The position numbers and the translations under genes are program-made. This document shows positions 24,057 to 31,751 of a stretch of 37,374 nt of DNA, piece by piece. The stretch comes from Verrucomicrobiota bacterium (GTDB lineage: Bacteria > Verrucomicrobiota > Verrucomicrobiia > Opitutales > Opitutaceae), in NCBI GenBank assembly GCA_025352985.1, contig JANXRL010000017.1:1-37374 (forward strand), written 5' to 3'. Position 1 is the first letter of the stretch, and every line of letters starts with the position of its first letter. A model generated the notes under the pieces. That model worked only from the letters and a program-made list of their open reading frames with translations, was not told the origin of the DNA and searched no databases.

Positions 24057-25832
24057 TTACTTGAGGATCATTTCCTTCACGGTTTTGCCGGCGGGGATCA
24101 TGGGCAGCACGTGCTCGGTGTAGGGCACGATGACGTCGAGGACGTAGGGACCGTCATGGTCGAGCATCTCCTGGATGGCTTCGCGGAGCTCGCTCTTCTT
24201 GATGACGCGGCGGCCCTTCACACCAAAGCCCTCGGCAACCTTCACAAAGTCGGGATACAGGCCGGAGGGATTGTCGGGACTTCCGATGTTGTCGTGATGG
24301 CCGAGAACGGTGTTGCCGCGCACGCTGCCGTAGAAGCGGTCTTCCCACTGCACGACCATGCCGAGGTGCTGGTTGTTTAGAATCATCGCCTTCGCGGCGA
24401 TCTTCTCGACGCAGGCGGTGGCGAGTTCCTGGATGTTCATCAGGAAGGAACCGTCGCCATCGATATCGATGACCTGCTTGTCGGGGCAGGCAACTTTCGC
24501 GCCCATCGCGGCAGGATAGCCGTAGCCCATGGCGCCGAGGCCGAGCGAGCTGATGTAGCGGCGCGGCTCGTCAAACTGGTAGAATTGTGCCGCCCACATC
24601 TGGTGCTGGCCCACGCCGGTGGCGATGATGGCCTCGCCCTTGGTGAGTTCGTAGAGGGTCTTGATCGCCTCTTGCGGGATGATGTGGCGGCTCTCTTCGA
24701 AGCTGAAGGGATAGTCTCGTTTCCAGGCGTCGATCTGCGTGTGCCAGGGCTTGGTATCGGGCGCGGAGAACTTGGCGGCGGCGATCAGTTCGTTGAGGCG
24801 CTTGAGGGCGTATTTGATGTCGCTGACGACGGGGAACTGGACGCGCTTGTTCTTGTTGTGCTCGGACGGATCAATGTCGATGTGGACGATGGTCGCGGCG
24901 GCGGCGAATTTGGAAACGTCCCCCGTGATGCGGTCGTCGAAGCGCGCGCCGAAGCAGAGAAGTAGGTCGCTCTGGTCAACGGCCCAGTTGCCATAGGCCG
25001 CGCCGTGCATGCCGAACCAGCGCATCGAGAGCGGATGCGACTCCGGGAATGCGCCAATGCCCATGAGGGTTGTGGCGACGGGGATGTTGGTCTTTTCTGC
25101 GAAGGTCTTCAGGTCCGCGTGCGCTTCGGCCGAGATGAGGCCGCCGCCGACGTAAAGGACGGGCTTCTTGGCGGTCGAAATGAGGTCGAGGATACGCTTG
25201 AGCTCGTCGTCGGTGGCCTGCGGGAGTTCGCCGAGGGTCGGGTTGGCGAAGGAAACAGTGGCGGGGAAAACGGGCGTGAGCTTGGCCTGCTGGACGTCCT
25301 TGGGGATGTCGATGACGACGGGGCCGGGACGGCCGGTGCGGGCGAGGTAGAAGGCTTCCTTGATGATGCGGGGCAGGTCGGTCGCGTTGAGCACGAGGTA
25401 GGAGTGCTTTACGATCGGCAGGGTCATGCCGAAGAAATCGGTTTCTTGAAACGCACTTTTGCCGATGTATTTGGTGAATACCTGGCCGGTGATCGCGACC
25501 ATGGGGGTTGAGTCCATGTAGGCGTCGGCAATGGCGGAAACGAGGTTGGTGGCGCCGGGGCCGCTGGTGGCCATGCACACGCCGACCTTACCGGTGGCGC
25601 GGGCGTAGCCTTCAGCGGCGAACGAGCCGCCCTGTTCATGGCGGGGGAGGATGACGCGGACTTTGTCGCTACGGGCGAAGGCTTGGTGAAGTTCTTGCGA
25701 AGCGCCGCCCGGATAGGCGAAAATCACGTCCACGCCTTCGCGGGCGAGGGATTCTACGACGACGTCGGCGCCGTTCATGGCGCGGCCAATTTCAGGTTTG
25801 GGGAACGACGCGGGAGAGGTGGACGATTTCAT
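24057..25832 (-). CDS. ilvB: Acetolactate synthase large subunit (AHAS)
   Basis: 591 aa. Thiamine-diphosphate enzyme that condenses two pyruvate (or pyruvate and 2-oxobutyrate) to acetohydroxy acids, first common step of branched-chain amino acid synthesis. N-terminal ThDP domain with [11 protein letters not shown] and E66 in [16 protein letters not shown], the glutamate that activates ThDP. Central FAD-binding domain (about 200-350) with [12 protein letters not shown]-terminal ThDP domain with [15 protein letters not shown] and [16 protein letters not shown], the AHAS-specific tryptophan/arginine block. ATG at 25830-25832. The regulatory subunit gene ilvN is not adjacent. Divergent from ymdB. 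Confidence 0.96.
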   Translation of the reverse strand: MKSSTSPASFPKPEIGRAMNGADVVVESLAREGVDVIFAYPGGASQELHQAFARSDKVRVILPRHEQGGSFAAEGYARATGKVGVCMATSGPGATNLVSAIADAYMDSTPMVAITGQVFTKYIGKSAFQETDFFGMTLPIVKHSYLVLNATDLPRIIKEAFYLARTGRPGPVVIDIPKDVQQAKLTPVFPATVSFANPTLGELPQATDDELKRILDLISTAKKPVLYVGGGLISAEAHADLKTFAEKTNIPVATTLMGIGAFPESHPLSMRWFGMHGAAYGNWAVDQSDLLLCFGARFDDRITGDVSKFAAAATIVHIDIDPSEHNKNKRVQFPVVSDIKYALKRLNELIAAAKFSAPDTKPWHTQIDAWKRDYPFSFEESRHIIPQEAIKTLYELTKGEAIIATGVGQHQMWAAQFYQFDEPRRYISSLGLGAMGYGYPAAMGAKVACPDKQVIDIDGDGSFLMNIQELATACVEKIAAKAMILNNQHLGMVVQWEDRFYGSVRGNTVLGHHDNIGSPDNPSGLYPDFVKVAEGFGVKGRRVIKKSELREAIQEMLDHDGPYVLDVIVPYTEHVLPMIPAGKTVKEMILK

Positions 25833-25956
25833 GATGGTTGCGGGTTAAGGCAAAAGAAGGAAAAAGAAAACGGTTTTGGCTCTTGGGAGGCAAGAGTGGA
25901 AAACAGTCACTTAGGGGTTGGTTTGGGCGCGCGGTTGTGTTCCCTAATTCACTGTG

Positions 25957-26748
25957 ATGAAGATTTTGTTCATTGGCGACATCGTGGGAAAACCGGGACG
26001 GGAAATCCTCCAAGAAAGGTTGGCGCGTCTGCGCACCGAACTGGGCGTGGATGTCGTCGTGGCTAACGGTGAGAACGCCGCCGCCGGTTCCGGCATCACG
26101 GGAACCATTGCAAAGTCTCTCCTGGCGATCGGCATCGACGTGATCACCTTGGGCGACCATGTGTGGGACCAGCGCGGTTGGGAGGACGAGATCGACGATT
26201 TCCCTATGGTTTGCCGTCCGGCCAACCTGCCCGAGAGCAATCCGGGGCGCGACCATGTGATCGTCAACGTGAAGGGCTTCCGGCTGGCCGTGTGCACGTT
26301 TCTGGGGCGCACGTTCATGGGGATGAAGGCCGAGTGCCCTTTTCTGGGGGCCGACGCCATGCTCGCGAAACTCTCGGGGCAGGCGGATGGCGTGTTCGTC
26401 GAAATCCACGCCGAGGCCACGAGTGAAAAAATCGCGCTCGGCTGGCACTTGGACGGGCGGGTGATCGCGGTGCTCGGGACGCATACGCACGTGCCGACGG
26501 CGGATGCCAGCGTGCTGCCCAAAGGCACGGGCTTCATGTGCGACGTGGGCATGACCGGGCCTTATGCGTCGGTGCTGGGGCGCGAGGTTGCGCCGGTGCT
26601 GGGACGTTTTATCGACGGTATGCCGCGCCGCTTCGAGGTGGCCGAGGGTGACGTGCGCATATCGGGTGCGCTGGTCGAGTATGATGAGGTCGCGAAGCGC
26701 GCGACCAATGTCACGCTGATCACGGTGCGCCGCGCGGGCGGGCGTTAA
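25957..26748 (+). CDS. YmdB-family metallophosphoesterase (TIGR00282)
   Basis: 263 aa from ATG 25957 (a GTG immediately before is an alternative). Dinuclear-metal phosphodiesterase related to Bacillus YmdB, which hydrolyses 2',3'- or 3',5'-cyclic nucleotides and affects biofilm/motility choice. Motifs: FIGDIVGKPGRE (D8), VANGENAAAGSGIT (N/E ligands), LGDHVWDQ (H), and GTHTHVPTAD with the metal-binding histidines. The final GMTGPY is typical. The physiological substrate here is unknown. Confidence 0.9.
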   Translation: MKILFIGDIVGKPGREILQERLARLRTELGVDVVVANGENAAAGSGITGTIAKSLLAIGIDVITLGDHVWDQRGWEDEIDDFPMVCRPANLPESNPGRDHVIVNVKGFRLAVCTFLGRTFMGMKAECPFLGADAMLAKLSGQADGVFVEIHAEATSEKIALGWHLDGRVIAVLGTHTHVPTADASVLPKGTGFMCDVGMTGPYASVLGREVAPVLGRFIDGMPRRFEVAEGDVRISGALVEYDEVAKRATNVTLITVRRAGGR

Positions 26749-26758
26749 TTTAAAAGTG

Positions 26759-26787
26759 AAAAGGTGGACCATGCGGCCCGCCTCTTT
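26759..26787. terminator. Possible bidirectional terminator between ymdB and accA
   Basis: AAAAGGTGGACC (26759-26770), loop ATGC, GGCCCGCCTCTTT (26775-26787). Imperfect stem of about 12 bp with a bulge, one wobble and one mismatch, A-run on one side and T-rich on the other. It lies between convergent genes. Confidence 0.5.
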
Positions 26788-26810
26788 CGTTATTTGTCTG
26801 TGAAACAGCC

Positions 26811-27791
26811 TCAGTTGTGAACCACGCCCTCTTCCTCGTAAATGCCGAGGCGGCGGTAGCGCTCGTAGCGTGAGTCGAGCAGGGTTTCGCCCTTGAGTCC
26901 GCGCAGGTCGTTGAGGTGCTTTTGCAGCGCGTAACTGAGGGTTGCGGCGGCCTTCACATAGTCGTTGTGCGCGCCGCCAAATGGTTCCGGTATGACTTCG
27001 TCCACGACGCCCAGTTTTTCGAGTTGGTCTGCGTTGAGCTTGAGGGCTTCGGCGGCTTTGGGGGCGGCGGCGGGGTCTTTCCAGAGAATCGCGGCGCAGC
27101 CTTCGGGGGAAATCACTGAGTAGTAGCTGTTTTCAAAAATGAGCACGCGATCAGTCACGCCAATGCCAAGGGCGCCGCCCGATCCCCCTTCGCCGATAAT
27201 GACGGAGATCGAGGGAACGCGGAGCATCGCCATTTCGCGGAGGTTGACCGCGATGGCCTCGGAAACATGGCGCTCTTCGGAGCCAATGCCGGGATAAGCT
27301 CCCGGGGTATCGATGAACGTGATGACTGGTATGCCGAATTTCTCGGCGAGCTTCATCAAGCGGAGGGCCTTGCGATAGCCTTCGGGCTGGGGCATGCCGA
27401 AATTGCGGGCGATTTTCTCCTTAGTTTCGCGGCCCTTTTGCTGGGCGATGACCATGATGGCCTCGCCGTTGAAGAAGGCGGTGCCGCCGATCAAGGCGCG
27501 GTCGTCGTTGAACTGGCGGTCGCCGTGCAGCTCGACGAACCCTTCGCAAATCATGCCGACGTAATCGAGGGCGTAGGGGCGCTTGGGATGGCGGGCGATC
27601 TGAACCTTCTGCCAAGGGGTGAGACTGGAGTAAATCTCACGCTGGGTGGAGGATATCTTGCGTTCGATGGCGGCTATCTCGCTGGCGACGTCGAGGTTGT
27701 TTTCAAGCGACTGCTGGCGAAGTTGCTCCAACTGGGCGCTGAGATCGCGCAGGGGCTTCTCGAACTCCAACGTGTAGGCGGGCTTTTCCAT
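26811..27791 (-). CDS. accA: Acetyl-CoA carboxylase carboxyltransferase subunit alpha
   Basis: 326 aa, normal AccA length. With AccD it transfers the carboxyl group from biotin-BCCP to acetyl-CoA, making malonyl-CoA for the FabF reaction. An N-terminal helical region (about 1-65, coiled coil LSAQLEQLRQQSL) precedes the crotonase-like core with ARHPKRPYALDYV, DDRALIGGTAF, IDTPGAYPGIGSEER and GEGGSGGALGIG, whose glycines form the oxyanion hole. ATG 27789-27791. accD is not in the window. The TPR gene is 78 bp upstream on the same strand. Confidence 0.97.
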   Translation of the reverse strand: MEKPAYTLEFEKPLRDLSAQLEQLRQQSLENNLDVASEIAAIERKISSTQREIYSSLTPWQKVQIARHPKRPYALDYVGMICEGFVELHGDRQFNDDRALIGGTAFFNGEAIMVIAQQKGRETKEKIARNFGMPQPEGYRKALRLMKLAEKFGIPVITFIDTPGAYPGIGSEERHVSEAIAVNLREMAMLRVPSISVIIGEGGSGGALGIGVTDRVLIFENSYYSVISPEGCAAILWKDPAAAPKAAEALKLNADQLEKLGVVDEVIPEPFGGAHNDYVKAAATLSYALQKHLNDLRGLKGETLLDSRYERYRRLGIYEEEGVVHN

Positions 27792-27869
27792 GTAGATGAA
27801 AGGCTAGGGAGCTTCTTTAGGGGCTGTCAATTGAGGCCGTGAGGGGTGGTAGTGTCGTGAAATACGAAC

Positions 27870-28232
27870 TTACTGCACGCCGCTTTTGTGCTCATCGGGA
27901 TTCGTGAGCTGGTCTTTCCAACTGAGAATCTTCGCTTTTGCGCCATATTTCTCAGCGGTGGCTTTGTCGCCTTTTTCCATCCAAATACGCGAAAGCGTCG
28001 TGTTGATGAACAGATCGTCGGCTCGCAGGGCCAGGCCATGTTCTGCGGCGGCGAGGGCGGCGTCGAATTGGCGGAGGTTGAAATTGATCTCGGCCAGCGC
28101 GTGCCAAGCCTCGAATGCGGACGGGGCGACTTCGGTGGCGCGGGCAAGCTTGGCGAGGGCGGCGTCATTGTCGCCCATCGTGTAGTCGAAGGTCGCATCC
28201 TCGATGAGCGTCTGGATCTCGGCGTCGGTCAT
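27870..28232 (-). CDS. Small TPR-repeat protein
   Basis: 120 aa. About two and a half tetratricopeptide repeats: residues 12-36 (DYTMGDNDAALAKLARATEVAP), 38-70 (AFEAWHALAEINFNLRQFDAALAAAEHGL) and 75-104, each with the W/L-G-Y-A-P spacing. No signal peptide, so probably a cytoplasmic scaffold for a partner. Function unknown. Co-oriented with accA, which begins 78 bp downstream. Confidence 0.8.
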   Translation of the reverse strand: MTDAEIQTLIEDATFDYTMGDNDAALAKLARATEVAPSAFEAWHALAEINFNLRQFDAALAAAEHGLALRADDLFINTTLSRIWMEKGDKATAEKYGAKAKILSWKDQLTNPDEHKSGVQ

Positions 28233-28296
28233 GGCGGTGAGGTATACGGGGAAACGGTGCGAAAGGGAGAAGTTTTGCTTCTTTTAGAGCGGGCGT

Positions 28297-28326
28297 AAAA
28301 AAGCCGCCTGTCGGTCAACAGGCGGC
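28297..28326 (-). terminator. Terminator of the YceI gene
   Basis: Stem GCCGCCTGT (28303-28311) / ACAGGCGGC (28318-28326) with a 6-nt loop. Read on the minus strand it is followed by TTTTTT (complement of AAAAAA at 28297-28302). It lies 22 bp past the gene. Confidence 0.92.
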
Positions 28327-28348
28327 CTGGTATTGAAACCGGGACCGT

Positions 28349-28936
28349 TTACTTTTTGTAATCGGCCTCGATGTTGATCGTGACGACGACTTCGTCCCCC
28401 AGCGCCTTTCCGAGCATGGAGGGGCCGTTCACGCCGAAGTCGGCTTTGTTGAGGGTCGTCGAAATTTCCCAGCCGGAGAGCTGCGCGCCGCCCATGCCGG
28501 GGCCGAAGCCCAAGAGGTGGGTTTTAAGAACGACGGATTTGGTCACGCCGTGGATGGTGAGGTCGCCGGTGACGTCGAAGGTGTCTTCGTCGGTCTTTTT
28601 CCAAGATACGCTCTTGAAAGTAATGGCGTCAAATTTGGCTGCATCGAAGAAGTCGGCCGACTGGAGGTGGCCGTCGCGTTTTTCGTTGGCAGTGTTGACG
28701 CTGGCGACGGCGATGGTGGCCTCGACGGTGCTCTTTTCGAGGTGGTCGCGGTCAACCGCAATGGAGCCGGACACCTTGGTGAAGTTGCCGGAGACTTTGC
28801 TCACGAAGTGACGGATCGTAAAGCCAATGGAGGAGTGAACCGGATCGATGGTATAGGTCTCAACGGCGGCACGGGACAGACCGAGGGAACCGAGAGCGAG
28901 GGCAGCGAGGGTGATGAATCTGACGGATGTTTTCAT
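28349..28936 (-). CDS. YceI-family periplasmic protein
   Basis: 195 aa from ATG 28934-28936, chosen because it opens with a signal peptide (MKTSVRFITLAALALGSLGLSRA, cleavage after about residue 23). The mature part is a YceI lipocalin-like barrel: YTIDPVHSSIGFTIRHFVSKV, GSIAVD, LQSADFFDA, FKSVSWKK, FDVTGDLTIHGVTK and the closing ITIEADYKK-type end. YceI proteins bind isoprenoid-like lipids such as polyprenyl chains; the ligand here is unknown. Monocistronic, with its own terminator; an AT-rich upstream region (28937-29038) may hold its promoter. Confidence 0.9.
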   Translation of the reverse strand: MKTSVRFITLAALALGSLGLSRAAVETYTIDPVHSSIGFTIRHFVSKVSGNFTKVSGSIAVDRDHLEKSTVEATIAVASVNTANEKRDGHLQSADFFDAAKFDAITFKSVSWKKTDEDTFDVTGDLTIHGVTKSVVLKTHLLGFGPGMGGAQLSGWEISTTLNKADFGVNGPSMLGKALGDEVVVTINIEADYKK

Positions 28937-29038
28937 GTTATTCGTATGGTCAGGCAATTGAGTGTTGGAATGAGCAGAACGATTCCGAACAAAACGATGC
29001 GGATTTAATATGCAACCAAAATAGTTACTTATTGGTTT

Positions 29039-30127
29039 TTATTCGATCAGCATGGCGTCACCGTAACTTAAGAAGCGGTATTCGCGGGCGATGGCGTCAG
29101 CGTAGATTTCGCGCAGCCAGGCGATGCCGTCGGTGGAGCCAGGGGTGAGAAATGCCGATACGAGGCAGAGCAGGGTGGAGCGGGGCTGGTGAAAGTTGGT
29201 GATGAGCGCATCTACGCCGCGAAATATGCGCGGTGGATAAATGAAAATGCCGGCTTCGGCGAGATGGGTGTGGGCTGCCGGCGTGTCGTGCAGGGAGAGG
29301 AAATCCTCGATGGAACGCACGCTGGTCGTGCCCACTGCGATGCGGCGGCCGGCAGTGGTGCGCGTGGCGGGGAAAAGCTCACGCTGGGTAGCAACGGGCA
29401 GCTCGTAGATTTCGCGGTGGATGGCGTGTTCCTCGACCGTGTCGCTCATGATCGGTTTGAACGTGCCGAGTCCGACATGAAGCGTGATTTCGGAGGCCGC
29501 GACGCCTTGGGCGGTCAACGCGGCCAGCAATTCCGGCGTGAAGTGAAGGCCGGCGGTGGGGGCGGCGACCGCGACTTGACGGGCGCGGTCGGCGTAGACG
29601 GTCTGGTAGCGTTCCAGATCGCGCGGACGATCGGCAGGGTTGCCATTGCGCTCAATGTAAGGCGGGAGCGGCACATCGCCGAGGCGGTTGGCAACGGCGG
29701 TGATTGAGCCGTGCGGAGTCGTGAAACGGATGAGCCCGGCACCTTCGGAGTCCTTGGCGAGGACAGTGCCGGTAAAATCATCGCCGTGTGCGAAGGTGGC
29801 GCCGACTGGAAGTTTTTTACCGGGGCGGATGAGGCACCACCACGTGTTGTCACCGTGGGCAGGGTCGGGGCGGAGCAACAAACACTCGACGGTGCCGCCG
29901 GTGGGGCGTTGGGCGTGGAGGCGTGCGGGAAGCACGGCGGCGTTGTTGCGGAAGAGGGTGTCGCCCGATTTGAGAAATTGTGGAAGGTCGGCGAAAATGT
30001 GGTGGGAGACGGTGCGCGAGTTGCGGTTCACGACCATGAGGCGGGAGTCATCGCGTCGCGTGGCAGGGGTTTGCGCGATGAGGTTGGGCGGCAGGGTGTA
30101 GTCGAAAAGATCGGTGGAGAGAGGCAC
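29039..30127 (-). CDS. queA: S-adenosylmethionine:tRNA ribosyltransferase-isomerase
   Basis: 362 aa with a GTG start at 30125-30127. Adds the epoxycyclopentane moiety from SAM to 7-aminomethyl-deazaguanine at position 34 of tRNA, making epoxyqueuosine. Motifs: FDYTLPPNLIAQTPATRRDDSRLMVV at the N-terminus, DTLFRNNAAVLPARL, the TAGLHFTPELL block, LHVGLGTFKPI, and the C-terminal LITNFHQPRSTLLCLVSAF. Other queuosine genes are not in the window. Oriented away from tRNA-Thr. Confidence 0.97.
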   Translation of the reverse strand: MPLSTDLFDYTLPPNLIAQTPATRRDDSRLMVVNRNSRTVSHHIFADLPQFLKSGDTLFRNNAAVLPARLHAQRPTGGTVECLLLRPDPAHGDNTWWCLIRPGKKLPVGATFAHGDDFTGTVLAKDSEGAGLIRFTTPHGSITAVANRLGDVPLPPYIERNGNPADRPRDLERYQTVYADRARQVAVAAPTAGLHFTPELLAALTAQGVAASEITLHVGLGTFKPIMSDTVEEHAIHREIYELPVATQRELFPATRTTAGRRIAVGTTSVRSIEDFLSLHDTPAAHTHLAEAGIFIYPPRIFRGVDALITNFHQPRSTLLCLVSAFLTPGSTDGIAWLREIYADAIAREYRFLSYGDAMLIE

Positions 30128-30199
30128 GGTTGGGACGAGGAGGTAAAATGAAGCTTGCGGTTATCGCTTCGGCGAGTTTCTTCCGCTCTTCTAATTAAT

Positions 30200-30274
30200 G
30201 CCGATGTAGCTCAGTGGTAGAGCAACGCTTTCGTAAAGCGTGGGTCGTCGGTTCAATCCCGACCATCGGCTCCA
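30200..30274 (+). tRNA. tRNA-Thr (anticodon CGT)
   Basis: Acceptor GCCGATG pairs perfectly with CATCGGC. D-arm GCTCAGTGGTAGAGC, anticodon stem ACGCT/AGCGT with loop TTCGTAA (anticodon CGT, reads ACG), T-arm GTCGG TTCAATC CCGAC, discriminator T and encoded CCA. A short AT-rich tract precedes it. No clear terminator seen downstream. Confidence 0.95.
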
Positions 30275-30339
30275 TGTTTTTAGCGGTATAAAAATGGGTC
30301 TGCACGCCAGACGTAAATGATCTTTGATCGCAGCTTGAG

Positions 30340-30708
30340 TCAGGCTAGTCTGGCTTCAATACATGCGGCCAGCGTGTCCATGGAGAAAGGTTTTTCCAGG
30401 GCTTCTTGAACTCCTAAACCTTTGGCGATTTGGATACAATTAAAAGCAGGGATGAGGTGGCCGCCTCCTGATATGGCAATGATGCGGGTCGTGGCGTCGA
30501 TACGCCGCAATGCCAGGATGGTTTCAATGCCATCTTTTATAGGCATGATGATGTCGGTGATGACCAGATCAAATTTGTCTGCGACAAAGCGTTTTAATCC
30601 CTCTTGTCCGTCGCGGGCTTCCGTTATCTTGTGCCCCCGTTCTTCAAGCGAAGTGCGAAGCATTTCTCTGTAGGAATCATCATCTTCAATCACTAAAATG
30701 TGCGCCAT
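30340..30708 (-). CDS. Single-domain response regulator (CheY-like receiver)
   Basis: 122 aa, receiver domain only. Acidic pocket E8/D9/D10, phospho-acceptor D52 in LVITDIIMP, S80 (switch Thr/Ser) and K106 in EKPF. No output domain, so it must act by protein-protein interaction or in a phosphorelay. A possible kinase partner in the window is the receiver-kinase hybrid at 767-1882, but nothing links them. The 294 bp upstream (30709-31002) show no supported gene. Confidence 0.93.
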   Translation of the reverse strand: MAHILVIEDDDSYREMLRTSLEERGHKITEARDGQEGLKRFVADKFDLVITDIIMPIKDGIETILALRRIDATTRIIAISGGGHLIPAFNCIQIAKGLGVQEALEKPFSMDTLAACIEARLA

Positions 30709-31002
30709 GAAAATTGGTTGTGCTTTTAAGCTGAGGGAGGGTTTTGTGAACGCAACCGTTCATTTCCATTTCTGAAAATTCAAAATCTTTGGATACATCG
30801 CGACTGAACTCACGGACGTATATTTCCCGAGAATCGATGCGGAGGAGAGCTTTCACATCAAGCGCTGGCTGGAGGGCGTCTCCGAGTCTGATGACCGGGC
30901 GTTCAGCTTATAACAGTATGGAAAATCCTTCGGAGAGCATTCATGCTCACAATGGTGCGTTTGTCGCAGTCCGCTGGGTGCATTTGGAGGAGAGGGATCA
31001 AC

Positions 31003-31680
31003 CTAATTGGTGACGATCCGATCGTCGGGCAAATCACCTTGGAGTTTTTTACAGAGCTTGAGCGTGTTTACCTCTGCACGAAGGTGGCGGTTGAGAAGTC
31101 TCAAGCGTTCATGCACGTCCAGCGTTTCGAGCAATTTTTGTTTTAGGCTCGGGTCTTCACAAATGCTGAAAGCGGCAAGATCGGCAAAGACTTCGGGGTC
31201 TTTCACGGTTTTCAGGAAGCGGGTGAAATCGTCCGAGACCCTTCCGCCCAAGCGTTGTTTGGTCGTGATCAAGCCAGCGAGGCTGGTGCGTAAACGAAGG
31301 TTTTCGTCGTTCTCCGCCCCGGGGTTGCTGGCGAGCGCCCTGATGCGGATGCGCCGGTAGGGTTGTTCGTCCGTGATGGCCTGCACTTCGACGCGGGCGA
31401 GTCCTTGCAGCAGCAGGTTGGACGTGCCGTCATTATTGCCTTGGCAGGCGCGCACGATGCCGATGGTGGCGATGCGGTGGAGAGGCTCAAACTGGCCGGG
31501 TTCACTCTTTGGATTGAGCCCTGCGACTGCAAAGAGTCGGTTGGTGGCAAGCACGTCGCGCAGCATTTCCTGATAGCGGGCCTCGAAGATGTGAAGAGGG
31601 AGAAGCGCCTGCGGGAAAAAGGCCAGATTCGGCAGGGTCATTACGGGAATTTCGTCGGGCACCACGATTTCCATTTCCAT
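31003..31680 (-). CDS. LON substrate-binding-domain protein
   Basis: 225 aa. Resembles only the N-terminal domain of Lon protease: LPNLAFFPQALLPLHIFEARYQEML near residues 16-40, the LON signature, then IGIVRACQGN, LLLQGLARVEV and QPYRRIRIRAL strands. A helical half (about 120-225) follows. No ATPase or protease domain, as in the stand-alone YcaC/LonN-type proteins. Substrate unknown. It lies 71 bp downstream of the RND permease on the same strand. Confidence 0.85.
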   Translation of the reverse strand: MEMEIVVPDEIPVMTLPNLAFFPQALLPLHIFEARYQEMLRDVLATNRLFAVAGLNPKSEPGQFEPLHRIATIGIVRACQGNNDGTSNLLLQGLARVEVQAITDEQPYRRIRIRALASNPGAENDENLRLRTSLAGLITTKQRLGGRVSDDFTRFLKTVKDPEVFADLAAFSICEDPSLKQKLLETLDVHERLRLLNRHLRAEVNTLKLCKKLQGDLPDDRIVTN

Positions 31681-31751
31681 ATCGGAAAAGCTGGGCGTGC
31701 CGGGCTGGAAATCAACCTTCGGATGGATTTTACCTCAGTTTCGATTTCCGG

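Noticed and set aside
29014-29037. AACCAA/TTGGTT inverted repeat between queA and yceI
   Set aside because: Only six base pairs in an AT-rich stretch, with no T-run in the queA direction; likely chance.
30686-30856. 56-codon minus-strand frame with GTG start (KALLRIDSREIYVREFS...) overlapping the response-regulator start
   Set aside because: The amino-acid pattern looks somewhat protein-like, but it is short, lacks a clear start and homologue, and overlaps the regulator in another frame. It could be a decayed gene remnant; not supported enough to list.
30789-31013. 74-aa plus-strand frame in the gap between the response regulator and the LON-domain gene
   Set aside because: Starts at a TTG, has no recognisable motif, and runs into the antisense of the LON gene.
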